Positions 34,782 to 46,985 of a stretch of 64,000 bases of DNA are shown one piece after another; within the stretch, counting starts at the first letter, position 1, and each line of letters starts with the position of its first letter. A program made the translations under genes and the position numbers. Source of the DNA: Benincasa hispida (taxonomy: Eukaryota; Streptophyta; Magnoliopsida; Cucurbitales; Cucurbitaceae); NCBI RefSeq assembly GCF_009727055.1, contig NC_052360.1, positions 66,176,379-66,240,378 on the forward strand. The letters run 5' to 3'. The notes under the pieces were generated by a model, which saw only the letters and a list, made by a program, of their open reading frames with translations, was not told the DNA's origin and did no database searches.

Positions 34782-35096
34782 AGGGGCACATTAGATAAAG
34801 ACTATCTTAAGACTATAACAACCACCTCTTGCTACAGTAAATACTTTTTGTAGTCCCCAATTAGCTACAGTGAACACTATTTCAAAACCCCATTTGCTAC
34901 GTTTTTACTATTTTACCTTCATCATTTGTTTATTCTTTACTACTGTATTTACTACTTCATTCTCAAATTAAAATAGTTTACACTTTAAATACATACTATT
35001 ATAACCAAAATTAAAATAATCTACCCCAAACACAAATTATTATAACCAAACTATAAAAGCGGACTATAATAATAACTCTTTGCCCCAAATGCCCCT
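34782..35096 (-). mobile_element. MITE-like element, copy 1
   Basis: 315 bp with inverted ends AGGGGCACATTAGATAAAGA and (complement of the right end) AGGGGCATTTGGGGCAAAGA. Its reverse complement aligns with 35461-35647 over the words GTTTGGGGTAGATTATTTTA, GGTTATAATAGTATG and GTGTAAACTATTTTA. No coding capacity. The target duplication is unclear, so the superfamily is not assigned. Confidence 0.75.
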
Positions 35097-35460
35097 AAAA
35101 GTATTTTAAAATCTAATTTAAGTAGTTACCAAACACTTCAATTTTTACAAAATGACTTACCTTCAAAATTAAACACGTGAAAGTTAAACCAGAGGTACCA
35201 TTAGTTTTTTAACTAATTGTAAGAAAACATTTAAATTCCCAACCAAATTTTAAAAATAACAAAATTTTAAAAGCTACCACCGTTTTATACCTATTTGATT
35301 TTTAGTTTTTGATATACATAAATTATGTTTGTTTTCTTACCATTCTTTTAACATCAGTTTTCATCTTTCATAATAAAACATTTGGATTTCATAGCTAAAT
35401 TTAAAAGAAAAATAAATTTATAAGTAAAAGTAGTTTTTATAAGTTTAGTTTTAAAAGACT

Positions 35461-35647
35461 AGGGGGGCATTTGGAGTAAGGACTTGGTTATTATACTCCT
35501 AGGTTATTATAGTTGGTGTTTGGGTTATAGATTATTTTAGTTTAGGTTATAATAGTATGAATTTGAGGTGTAAACTATTTTAGTTTGAGAAAAAAAATGG
35601 TAAACACTGTAGCAATCTTATGATAATCTTTACCCCAAAAGTCCCCT
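35461..35647 (+). mobile_element. MITE-like element, copy 2 (shorter, opposite orientation)
   Basis: 187 bp with ends AGGGGGGCATTTGGAGTAAG and (complement of right end) AGGGGACTTTTGGGGTAAAG. Homologous to copy 1 with an internal deletion, and inverted relative to it 365 bp away. Confidence 0.75.
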
Positions 35648-35799
35648 AAATAGTTATGGTACGAGCATGTGTATTACTTAGTTTTATTTTAAAAACATTT
35701 GTAACAAGAAGATGACATAACAAAAAATACATGGGAGGAAGTAATGTTGATAAAATATTTTTTAATAAAACTAAAAATAAAATATCAAATAAGTTAATG

Positions 35800-36213
35800 C
35801 TCTATTTGGTATTTGATAACCATTTCGCTTTTGAAAATTAAGCATATTTCTTCCCCATTTGTTACAAATGATTTGCACCTTCATTAAGTATAATTGTTGA
35901 ATTCTTAATCAAATTTTAAAAAATAAAAATACAATTTTGAAAGCTACTTTTTCTAATTTTCAAATTTTGACTTGGGTTTTTTAAACTATTGGTAAAAAAA
36001 GATAACAAAGAACTCAAAAAAATTTTATTTGTTATCTACTTTTCACCAATGAATCAAAAAAAACAAGTCAAATTTTGAGAACTAGAAAAAATAGTTTTTG
36101 TTTTTAGAATTTGACTAAGAATTCAACCATTGTACTTAAGAAATATGCAAATCATAATAAATGTGGATAAAACATGCTTATTTTTTTTTAGAAAAAATCT
36201 AAAAACCAAAGAG
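35800..36213. mobile_element. Fold-back MITE with arms of about 170-190 bp
   Basis: Almost the whole 414 bp folds on itself. CTCTATTTGG at the left pairs with CCAAAGAG at the right; AAGTATAATTGTTGAATTCTT pairs with AAGAATTCAACCATTGTACTT; CAAATTTTGACTTG pairs with CAAGTCAAATTTTG; TAACAAA and TTTGTTA flank the centre at about 36010-36030. Flanks TTAATG and TTATTG may be a degenerate duplication. No coding capacity. Confidence 0.75.
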
Positions 36214-37119
36214 TTATTGAAGGAGAGTTAGGCGTGAGTGATTATTAAATGAGGTCTAAAATACTAAAAATGAAATGATTGTAGGTATAAATAATTGAGA
36301 GTGTTAATTGTATCATTTATTTAAATTTAAGATTAAAAGGGATAAATGAATACTCATGTGGTAATAATAATAATAATAATAATGATAATAATGTTCTCCT
36401 TTTTCCTATTCTCCCGTCTATTTCATCTAGTCTTTTTGGGGAGAAATGATATGTGAAAGTATTGTGTAGACTATAAGGCAAGATAATATTATCATATATG
36501 CTATTCCCCTAGCCTACCCAAATAAATTCTACTCTTCTTTTCTTTATCATTATTGTTGCATTTCTCAATAAAGATATTCATTCAGTATCATATATCACCT
36601 TTTATTACTTCTTTTCCCCCATTCTAAATTCTTTTTCATATTTTACTTTTCAAAATTACTAAAACATACATCTTTTCATTTTCATTTTTTTTTCCCTCCA
36701 TTTTTCCCATTTTTGTTATTCCCAGTTTTTTCTTTACTTGCATATGGTAAAAGAATACATCAAATCTTTATTGAGGTTTTTTTTTAAAAAAAAAATAACT
36801 CTTGATAGTCTCCATATTTGATGATAGTAACGACTTTTAAATATTTTAGTTTACATTTGTAATAATTTAATCCTAAATATACAAAAAAAATACATTATAT
36901 TAAAATAAGCATGGCTCATGATCAACATCAAATATATATTATCAATTTTAAAATTATAAATTTAATTTTTTTTCTCCCATATTTGTCGAGAAAATAAAGA
37001 AAAATACATATTGGATACTTCAGTTTTTTTTCTTTTTTTTGGGTTGGAGGTAGTGTAGAAAGAAAAATTTTCATTAATAAATACTATTGATACTACTCTC
37101 ATGAATTGTTTATGATCAT
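36214..37119. other. AT-rich intergenic DNA
   Basis: Contains a (TAA)n microsatellite at about 36364-36383. No gene or element end was seen. Confidence 0.5.
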
Positions 37120-37845
37120 TGTCATTTAAAAATGATGCAAGGATCCAACAATACTAAACAATATGGAAAACAAATCATTGTATTATAATATAATGATTGT
37201 AGTACGTTGATGTAAAATTTTTGGATAGGGTGAACGCACTTGACCTTTATGTGACACCAGTAATTAATTTGTTTGAAGAGGAGAAGAATGTGATCTGCAA
37301 AAGAGAAAACTTGCACACTGATGTAGTACTTGCCATACACAACACTTCGATGTTTGAGTGAGAATGAATGTATGTGGAAGCTAGAGAGTTTGAGAGTCAA
37401 ACTCGAGTTATCTTATATGAAATTATAATTATGTATTTATAGAAAAAGTTAACCTAAGGTATTATATGGGATTTCCAAGTTGCCTTAGAAAAATTAGAAA
37501 ATCAACCGGCCAAGTAGTGCGCTTGATTTCATATTTGGCTTGGGTCGGCCTCGACCTCAGGCCCAAGGCTGAGCGTCTTCCTTAGGCTATATATTGGGTC
37601 TAAAATGCTACTTTGAGTTGGGGTATGCGAAATGCATAAAACATTCCCCGTTGGGCATTTAAAGAGGGTTGGCCTCGGCCTCGAACCGCTAGCTTGGGCT
37701 AGAGCGAAGCTATCCCCTTTTCCCAGGCCCATTTCGATCTTTAATTACACTTTTGACTCGTATCATACTTCTTCTTCACTCTGGCGTTCATATACATCAG
37801 TTATATCTTTTGATTCAAAATCATCCCTAACATAATTCATCAAAA
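37120..37845 (-). repeat. Dispersed repeat E, copy 1 (possible old solo LTR)
   Basis: Shares ordered similarity with 46490-46985: GCTGATGTAGT(A/G)CTTG, ATACA, TATTTATAG, a GGCC/CTCGACC-rich block, and GATTCAAAAT(C/T)AT near the right end. The TATTTATAGA near 37434 read on the minus strand is a TATA-like TCTATAAATA. The frames 37529-37732 and 37632-37835 lie within it. Boundaries are approximate. Confidence 0.5.
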
Positions 37846-40352
37846 AAAAAAATCATATACATATACAATTTAATAACTATCCATTTTTAACATGGCGGTG
37901 CACGCGACAAATAATTACGAAAATTAATATGCATGTTTACTGGCCATAAGTTTAAATTAAATGAAATATTTGTTAAAGAAAAGGGGAAAAAAAATCCTGA
38001 GCAAGAAAATTTTAATTTTTCCTAAACTTAATGGTTCACTTGTTTTTTTAATGATGTCAATTATCTTATTTATGGAGTGATATCAATTATTTTTTTTACG
38101 ACATGCTGTATTGTAATGCTATAATTTCTGTTTTTTATAGTTTTCTTAAATAAAAAAATTGACAAATTTGTACAATTTTTTCCCCATATAATAGCCAATG
38201 CATGTTTAAAAAATCTCTTTTAAAATGAATTTCTATAATAATAATAATAATAATAATAATTTTTATCGATAATTTTAGATCGAATGACATAACTAATATA
38301 GAAAAAAATTGAATCAATAATGCCAAGAAAATAACTAGATCAAAGCAGAAGGGAAAAAAAACATAGTAGGGCCAAAATGGGCCTAAGATAAAGAATTATA
38401 GCACAATACCCAATATGGTATGCTGTTTACATGGCCCGATTGGTGAGTTCAAGGGTTATCATGATTTAGTTTCGAAACTTTATTTAGAATAACGTAGATC
38501 ATTTATTCCTACAAATATATCATTGTAACTTGAGAGAATAAGTAAATTCTTCGTGCTTACCTTCTTATTTTGCGCACTTATTTACTCCATCATTCATCAA
38601 AAGGGTGTATAACTTTTTTTTCCTACCAAACATATTCACTATATTACAAGCCATATTTATTTCTTATCAAATATATTCGCCATTATTATCACAGAAATGT
38701 GGGACTCTTTTTCATATTCAAATATTTACCTCAACAACAATTTGTATATTATTAATATCGGAGAAAAAAACACAAAACATGTTTCTTGTGAGTTGCTAAT
38801 TCATTTCAATAAATGGGGATATGCACATTTGGAAAGGAACATTCAAACCTTTTCAATACAATTTCATCCAAATTCAAAAAAGCTACTTTTGACCAAAGCA
38901 TTTGAATGAATGTACGTGCTAACAAAAATAACAATTTTATTAAATGATGAGAAATCGTTTTAACATTTTATTTATTTATTTATTAAACCCAATTATAAAA
39001 ACTCACATACATTATTTGAAATTTATAAATATAAACAAAAAAGAGAGAGAGAGAAAATATTCTGAGAAATTTTATCAGTCCATGATCCACCTAATCTTCA
39101 TCCTCAACTATCTGTAACACTAAGAAGTAAGAAATAATTCTTTCTTTTTTAAAATTTAAGAAATAAAATAGAAATAAAAATAATAATAAAATAAGATTTA
39201 TCTTAAAAAATGTTGTGAGAGTAAAAGATTGGTATATATCTTCCCCATGTATATGGGGTTTGGAGAAGCAAATCTTTGAATCATATTTCAAATTTTTTTT
39301 TCCAAAAATAATAATAATAATAGTTGCAAAATTCAGAAATGGCAGCTGAATATATCTGCTGTTTGACTTACAAACTTTTTTTTTAAAAAAAAAAAGAAAA
39401 AGAAAGAGAAAAGATTCTATTTTGATGCACATTCCACTGCTTAGTATTATGCCTGAATACTGAAAAAGGCCCCAAAAAATAATCCATTGATTCAGGTTTT
39501 TTTTTTTCTTTTGGGTATTGTTAAAGAGTTTAGAGATCTGAAACTGAATAGTCCAAAGTTGAACTTTCTTTTTAATTATTATGTATGCATTTCTACCATA
39601 TTATAAGCACTCATTTTCTTCCTCTCTCTTGACCATTGTGTTTTCCAAACATCTCTCTCTCTTATCATTATTGTTTTTCTTTAATCCAAATCTTATTATT
39701 ATTACTATTTTCAATTCAAATTAAGCATATATGTACAATACAACCAAACAACCCAAAGTTTAATCTTCTTAGATTTGACGATTGTATCAATTTAAATTTT
39801 CAACTTTCATAACCGCATTCATTTACATTATCTATTACAATGCATTTAGATAAACATCATATAAGATATACAATTTGATTAATTAAAATCTTAAATTTTC
39901 ATAAAATGAACCAATTTAGACTCTCAATTAAGACTTTTCTATTTGTCCACATTTGAATAACTTTACACTCGTGTAAGAATTTAATGTATGAATGTACAAT
40001 TTTCAAATATAATATTGAGGATCTAAACTAATTTACTTATAACAATTTAGAAGTTTAATTGAAATAAATACATGTTTCACTAAGTTTGGAGGTTTGGAGG
40101 AGGGTGTTAATTGATATAGTTACAAAAGATTGTGATTTAAATTTATCTAATTATTAGTTTAGGGTTTAAATTGAAGTAAATTTCAAAATTTAGAAGTGTA
40201 AATTGATTTTTTTTTCTTATTATTATTATGGTCACTTTGAATTCAAATTAAGTAGATACTTCGAGCACTCAAAATTTGTTTAGAACAACCACATGAGTAT
40301 GAAACTTGGAACTTAAAAATGAATAATATAGAGCTACGTTTATACTTGAAAG

Positions 40353-40391
<39 letters not shown>

Positions 40392-42900
40392 TGAGCTCAT
40401 TCTATTTCAAATCTTAAAATTTTAAATATTTCATATTATATGAAATATCACCCATCATTTAGTACCATGACATTCAACCCTTTATACATGGTTTTAAGAT
40501 ATTTTTTTATGCTTCTCTTAATTAAAAAAAAAGAAAAAGAAAAAGAAAAAAAATAAGAAAAGACAATTCATGCTATCAGTGAATCTGATATATGGAAATT
40601 TTAACGGATAGAAAAAATGTCAAGTCTATTAACGTCTATCAATAATAGACTTCTGTCGATTTTTTTATTATTGATATACATTAGTAGACTTCTAACAACC
40701 TCTATCAACATTTATCAACGAAAATTAAAATTGTACAATTTTGTGTAACTAATTTTCTTTATTTTTCTATTTCTGGAAATCCAAAAAATGTATCTAACCA
40801 CAGAATTTTGACAAATAAATTTTAAAATAATCAAAACAAATTGTTTAAAATATAAAATATAAAATTTGTCAGGTATTAAAAATGAAATAAGCTTTGGGGT
40901 CAATAAAGATTAAATTAAGAGTTCAACCATCCATTTAATCACAATATTTTGACCAGTTTTTGACAACTCATGCACGTTTAAAGTTGTATTTATTTGGTCT
41001 TTACCGTGGAGATTAAGCATTAAACTAAATTGACAATGTTTCATTAAAAAAAAATATGTGCTAAATTAGCAATAAAAACATATTAGTTACAAAATTAAAA
41101 ATTGAAGAGCTTATTCATATTGCAAAAACCATCAATGAATATGGTGATAGTTACGGTTATAAAAATGGTATCCCAAAACTTCTGTAAGTGTTAAAATTGA
41201 ACCCTCAAATTTATAATAATTATAGAAATTGAACCTACAAATAATAAAATTTGAACTCCTCATACTTATGCAAATGTTATAATTTATATAATTATGTAAG
41301 TTTTAAGGTTAATTTTGACTTAATTTTAATATTTATATAAGTTTAAAAACTCATTTTTCAAAATTTAAAGTTTAAGGTTATAATTACAATTTACCCTATT
41401 TTTGTTTCATAAATTTTCCATCTAATCAAATTAAATCTTACAACACGGGCATGTGTTGCACTTCTTATCTATTGTGTTCAATTTCATCTAGTTTCACTCA
41501 CCATTTTTTTTTTAAAAAAAAGGTAAATTAAAAGTAAAAGTTGCACTAAATTTACTAATTTTTCACACAAGATTAAACCCAATTAATACACAAAATTAGC
41601 AAGTGAATAAACCTTTAGTCTAAGCTCATAAAATTTCAACAAAATTCCAGCTTTAGCGTCGTTTCCATTTGAAGCTTCATAAATTTCATGCTATACATAT
41701 ATTTTATATTCATTAAATGCACACAAAAATATTTCAATAATCGTAATTCCTAAATGAAAGTATTAAAAAAGGTACAAATTGTAACGCATATAAAAGTCTA
41801 AGATAAAAATAGTGGACAATATCAATTTATATCCCTAAGACTTTGGAGATTTTCAATTAAAACTTCAAATTAGTAATTATATTAATGTAAACCCTATGAT
41901 TTTATAAGCGAATCAATTTAGACCCATCATTATAATTTTATTTTAAAATTCTTTATGTATAACATTTATATGTGTATAAGACTTTTTTTCTTTAAATACA
42001 GAGATTAACGTAAATTAGAGAAAATGTGAGAGTTAAGTAGAAAGTAACCATTTAAGAAAAAAAAATGATTAATTTTTCATTGGCTTGTAGAAAATAATGT
42101 AAAAAAAGCACAGACAAAAAGTTTGAATTGATTCATTTATGAAACTTTAGAGTTTAATATGATACAATCATTATAATTTAGGATTTTAATCAACACAACC
42201 ACCAAATTTCAGAGTATAATTTGATATTTTTTTAAAAAAAAATTGTAGCATATATAAAAATGTAAGCACTTACATTGGAATGTGTTTGGGATTGATTTTG
42301 GACTTGCTAAAATCATATCTGTCATATTTAAAATCACCTTGAAACGCACATTTAATTAGTCATTATTAATTTAATGATTAAATTTACACTTTTAAACTTA
42401 ACTTTCATATTGTAAAACTGATTTGTATTAATTAGAAGCATTTTTATAGTGCTTTTGAAATGACAAAACAATTATAACCATTTTAAATCACTCTCAATTC
42501 CCAAATCAAATATTAAAATATCGATGTCGATATCGATATCAAGATTTCAATTCTACTTGATAAGATATTGATATTGATGAATATCTCTATCTGTCATGAA
42601 ATTTATAAAATTTACTTATATTAATAATTAAGTTGTTTTTACTCTCAAATTATATGGATATTGTTATTAGTATTCAAAATTCATATTAGACTAAATAGAT
42701 GACTTTTTTTCTTCTTAAATATTTTAGAGTATTAATTGTAAAAGATATTGTAGATTTCTATGATATTTATTATCGATATCAAACTTTTTTATTTACAAAT
42801 ATATCCCAGTATCCATAGCTATTTTCATCCTATCCCAAGTGAAAGAGGTAACTTTTTTAACCAAGAAATAGTAAAAAAAAAAAAGGTTTATTTCCCCAAA
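37846..42900. other. AT-rich intergenic DNA with microsatellites
   Basis: No gene is supported. Simple repeats: (AAT)n at 38237-38261, ATAATAATAAT at 39307-39320, (TA)n at 40360-40388, and A/G-rich runs at 39390-39415 and 40525-40560. TATCAATAATAGACTTCT-type text at 40620-40720 resembles common plant MITE debris. 42520-42545 has GATATCGATATC words. The many frames of 60-113 codons are low-complexity Phe/Lys/Ile-rich and are not genes. Confidence 0.55.
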
Positions 42901-42917
42901 ATTTCAAATATTTAGTT

Positions 42918-42939
42918 GAGAGAGAGAGAGAGAGAGAGA
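42918..42939. repeat. (GA)n microsatellite upstream of the PLATZ gene
   Basis: Eleven GA units about 500 bp before the PLATZ start codon. GA/CT tracts are frequent in plant promoters and may bind GAGA-type factors. Confidence 0.7.
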
Positions 42940-43187
42940 TAGGAGCGTGTGAGAGTGGGTAAAACAGTCCATTGGGAAATCGGCTTTTTTCTCTACCGTT
43001 TTTCACTGTGATGAAACAGAGAAAAGTCACTGTTTTACGTCTTGTCATTTACCACATGCTACCACTCCTCACACATACCCAAGAAAAAACAGTCTCTCAT
43101 AACACTAACACAAAACCAAAAATATTATACACACAAATCTCCAAATTCTCTTATCAAATATATATTTCCATTTCTTCATTTACGCTA

Positions 43188-43363
43188 CCCCCCCGCCGCC
43201 GCCCCCCCCCCCCCCCCCCACCCCGCCTCACCACCCCCCCCCCCCCCTTTTTCTTCTTGAGGGTTTTCAGGATCTTCCTCATTAAAAATCAATCAAATTC
43301 CATTACAATTTCCCTTACTCTGTCTCTTTCAATTTCTCTCCCCGCCGTCTCTCTCTCTCTCTC
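43188..43363. promoter_or_regulatory. C-rich and CT-rich 5' leader region of the PLATZ gene
   Basis: A nearly pure C stretch (43188-43247, including an 18-C run) and (CT)n (43348-43363) lie within 250 bp of the start codon. Probably promoter/5' UTR. The transcript start cannot be placed, and frames through here (42972-43385) are shadows of low-complexity DNA. Confidence 0.45.
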
Positions 43364-43431
43364 CGAATGCCTTCTTAAACCCTAATCACTCACTCTCTCT
43401 TTCTCTCATAAAAAAAAAAAAAAAGAAAAAA

Positions 43432-43469
43432 ATGGTGGGTTCATTTAATTTCATGGCTTTGCCTCGCTT

Positions 43470-43502
<33 letters not shown>

Positions 43503-44469
43503 CTTCTTCTTCTTCTAAATTGTCTCCGTTTTTTTGTTGTTCTGTTTTTGTTGCATTGCAGCGCTCACTACCCATCTGGCTTCAAGCGCTTCTCAGCGAG
43601 AAATTCTTCAATGCGTGTGTAGTTCATGAAGATGCCAAAAAGAATGAAAAGAACATCTTCTGTTTTGACTGTTCCCTCGGTATTTGCCCTCACTGCTTGT
43701 CCTCTCATTCTTCTCACAAACTCCTCCAGGTTCATTCATTCTCAAACCCATTCAACTAAAAAAACCCATTTCTCTCTTCGTCTAATTCTAATTCAATTTT
43801 CGTGGGTTTGTTTCAGATTAGACGATATGTGTATCACGATGTGATTCGATTGGACGATGCTACTAAATTAATTGATTGTGCTTTTGTACAAGTAAGTTTT
43901 TAATTGGGGTTTGTTAAAAACAGGATAATTTTGTTGTTTTCTGAATTGGGTTTTTGGTTTTTTTCTTTTTGTTTGAAATTTTAGTCGTACACTACGAATA
44001 GTGCGAAAGTGGTGTTTCTGAAACAGAGGCCACAGACTAGAAATTTTAGAGGCTCCTCCTGCAATCTTTGCAGCACCTGCGACAGAAGCCTTCAAGACCC
44101 TTATCTTTTTTGCTCCGTTTCTTGCAAGGTTTTATTTCTATAATTCCAAACTCGGTTTTCGTTTTTTTATTTTTCCGTTTATTTTTTATTTTTTTAAAAA
44201 ATTTTTGCCCTGGGTTTCGTTTTTTATAGATTGATTATCTAATGAAAACGCAAGGTGGGGTTTCGAGGCATCTTTCGGAGTGCAATTTCTTGCCATTACC
44301 CGAACCGGGTTGGGACGACGGGATTACGATGACACCGGACTCTGTTCTCGTAACACCGGTTGGTTCAAACCGTACTTCCTCCGGTTCCGAGCGGCGGGCC
44401 GGAACAGAAGGGAAGCAACTGGCATCGACGGCAACGACGGAGTTTGTTGAAAAAAAGAGGGTAGCTTGA
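43432..44469 (+). CDS. PLATZ zinc-binding transcription factor, five exons
   Basis: A plant-specific AT-rich DNA-binding zinc protein, expected in the nucleus as a transcriptional regulator. Exons: 43432-43434, 43562-43729, 43817-43891, 43985-44128, 44230-44469, about 209 residues. All four introns are GT-AG and in phase 0. Exon 2 holds the first zinc block with C20, H23, C35, C38, C43, C46, H50, H53 (text KFFNACVVHEDAKKNEKN, ICPHC). Exon 3 encodes RRYVYHDVIRLDDATKLIDC. Exon 4 has the second block, C111, C114, C125, C129 (CSTCDRSLQDPYLFC). Exon 5 is a variable tail ending KKRVA. Exon 1 as given codes only Met, chosen because ATG|GTGGGT is the only nearby donor that keeps phase 0. The usual basic PLATZ C-terminus seems to lie just past the stop in the +1 frame (44489-44600). 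Family certain, exon 1 and tail less so. Confidence 0.88.
43473..43515. repeat. (TTC)n microsatellite in PLATZ intron 1
   Basis: About fourteen TTC units directly after the predicted first donor site. They add to the pyrimidine content of the intron; length variation among plants would be expected. Confidence 0.8.
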
Positions 44470-44599
44470 CAAAGGCGCGGCGATATAGGCAGCGTGCCGG
44501 CCGGTTTGCTGGCCGCGGAACGCATTTTTCGAGACGTCTGGGAGTTTGTATGAGCCCGCGAGAAATAGGATACCCCACAGCGGGCCCCACTTTATTGAA

Positions 44600-46489
44600 T
44601 TTTCTATTTTTCTATTTTTTTTTTGGTTAAGAAAACAAAATTGTAGTACTGAAGGGGCAGGGGAGGTTTTTGGGGACATGGATTGCATTTTGTGGTTTCT
44701 CATGGTGGTATTTTGTAAAGGGGAGGTCCTTCTGGCTTCTGAATTTAATTTTACGATTGTTCAGTGGCATTTTTATAATTATTTTTTTTCAGATTAAAAG
44801 GAGTGAAAAAGAAAAAAAGAAATGGAATGATGGGGTGTGGGTTGTTATTTTGAGAAGGATCTAACCAAGTTTTTAATTATTACAACAATATCCATATTCA
44901 AAAGGTTTTAAATATATCTTCTCATTTCTTTTATCTTTTTCAAATTTTCAATTTAATTTAATTTCTCATGCTTCCAATTATTTTAATTAAATTTAATCGT
45001 CAAAATATGCGCTATATAAATTGTGCTGATATTTTAATTTGATGAAATAAATAGCATAATTTAAAATTTAGGATGTATTAAATTATTTGATTTAAATTGC
45101 TCATAGAAATAATTGGTTTATTTTAAATGCTGGTATATAAAAAATTGATGATTATGTAAAAATATAAGTTATTTTTAATTCCATTTTTCTTTTACTACTA
45201 TTTTTAAATTCGTATGTTCTCATACTCTTAAGCTATAATAATGGTTGGGAGGATTTTGAAAAATTATGTTTTTTTGGATTTTGAAAAATCACGATACTTT
45301 TAAAAATTTGTTCTATTAAATACATTTGAGTTTTCTTTTAGTATAAAATATTAATCTAGACAATTTATGAAGCATACATGACATCCGAGACATCTTATGT
45401 ATGCTAATTTTTAATTCATACACATGAATTGTTCCACTAATTTTTATTATTTAATTTAACAAAAAACGATTTCAAAATTTAAAGGTTATGTTCTAAAACA
45501 AAAATTTTAAGTATTTTTCAAAATCTAGAGCATACTTTTTTCTTTTTAGAATCAAACATATGATATTGAGTTCGATAATAAACTATGTTTATCAAAAGAG
45601 CATAATTGAAATCTGTTTTATGATATTTTATTTTGTTTAATTGAGATTTTCTTTGATAATTATTGTTAATTTTTTAAAATTAATACTTTCATCTCTAAAT
45701 TTATTGTTTTATTATCTACTATTTTTAATACCTTCAAAAATTAAATCAAGTTCTGAAAGGTAAAATCGTATTTTTTAAAAATTTATTTTATTTTTAAAAT
45801 TTGACTATAAATTCAACTCTTTTATTTTAAAAAATGAAAATTATTATAAGAATGGGTGAAAATAGACTTACTTTTTAAAGATTAAAAAAAAAAACCCGAA
45901 AGAGGGTCACAAAATGGCATTAATCTTTTCTTTTTGAAAAATATCATTATTTTCTTATACGGGACGGTGCTGATTTGGCCAGAAGATGAAGGTAAAAATG
46001 TACGGTTGGCAATTTTCTTGAGTACTGTGCTAATTATTATATTGTTAGTCTAGTTTTAATTATAGGCTTTGAATGTTTGGTAGGTAAAAATTGAAATACA
46101 TAAAACTGCCAAAAAAAAAAAAAGAAAAAAAGAGAAGATAATCGAAATATATAATAAACTTGAAAATGTGATGACTGATGAACGTGTTTAATAATTACGT
46201 ATACTAATTATCAATTCGTTAAAGATAGGTAATTATTTTAAATGATAAAATAATTTAAAATATTTTCAAGTATAACAAAGTGCTAATATTTATCAATAAT
46301 AAATCATGATAGATATTTATCACCGATATTTATAGATGTCAAGAGACCTATCCTAGTTTATCACAATCTAAATTGCATATTCAATTTTAGTTTTAAAAGC
46401 TAACACATTATAAATATCATTTTGTTGATTTGAAAAATTTTAACCGAAGAAAATGCACATGATTTTTACCTAACAACAATAGTAAATTT
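44600..46489. other. 3' flank of the PLATZ gene and AT-rich spacer
   Basis: No further gene. The frames at 44546-44864 continue the shifted PLATZ tail and 3' UTR. 46260-46440 has TATCAATAATAAATCATGATAG-like MITE debris related to 40620-40720. Confidence 0.5.
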
Positions 46490-46985
46490 ATTTGAATAAA
46501 AACGAATATGGCTTATAGAAGAGAAAATTTATCTACCGATGTAGTGCTTGTTATACATATTATTATACTTAAGTTAGAGGGAGCGAAAAGTTACCTATCA
46601 TGAAGTCATAAGAGTATATTTATAGTAGAGCTTGACCTACGTCTATTTTTGGTTTCTTTCACGAATCAATTTAAGAGGTGAACCAAACTAGATTTACCAT
46701 GGACATCTTGGATGGAGAGTGTTTAAGTCCCGCCCCATTAAATGAATTAGGCTCCTTGACCTCAATAAGGTTAGGGTAAGGGTCAATCGAAGGTCAAGAC
46801 GATGTGTGGGTCGATCCAAGGTTGAGGCTGAACACAACATCCTTCTTCTCATGGTCTTGATCTAATCTTTTGAGCCAGCCTTGCCTTGGCATCGATCTTA
46901 TTTCCAATTGCCTATTTAGATTTATTCATTTGATTCAAAATTATTCATAATACCATTAACTATATTATCTGAGATTTGAACTCCA
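46490..46985 (-). repeat. Dispersed repeat E, copy 2
   Basis: Ordered similarity to 37240-37845: GATGTAGTGCTTG, ATATTTATAG, a GGTCAAGG/GAGGCTGA block, and GATTCAAAATTATTCATAA near its right end. Old and diverged; boundaries approximate. Confidence 0.5.

Noticed and set aside
42972..43385. 137-codon frame just before the PLATZ gene
   Set aside because: Spans poly(C) and CT repeats in the leader; not in frame with PLATZ and without any domain.
44235..44703. Minus-strand frames of 88-112 codons over the PLATZ last exon
   Set aside because: Shadows of the GC-rich exon 5, which has the zinc-protein reading on the plus strand.
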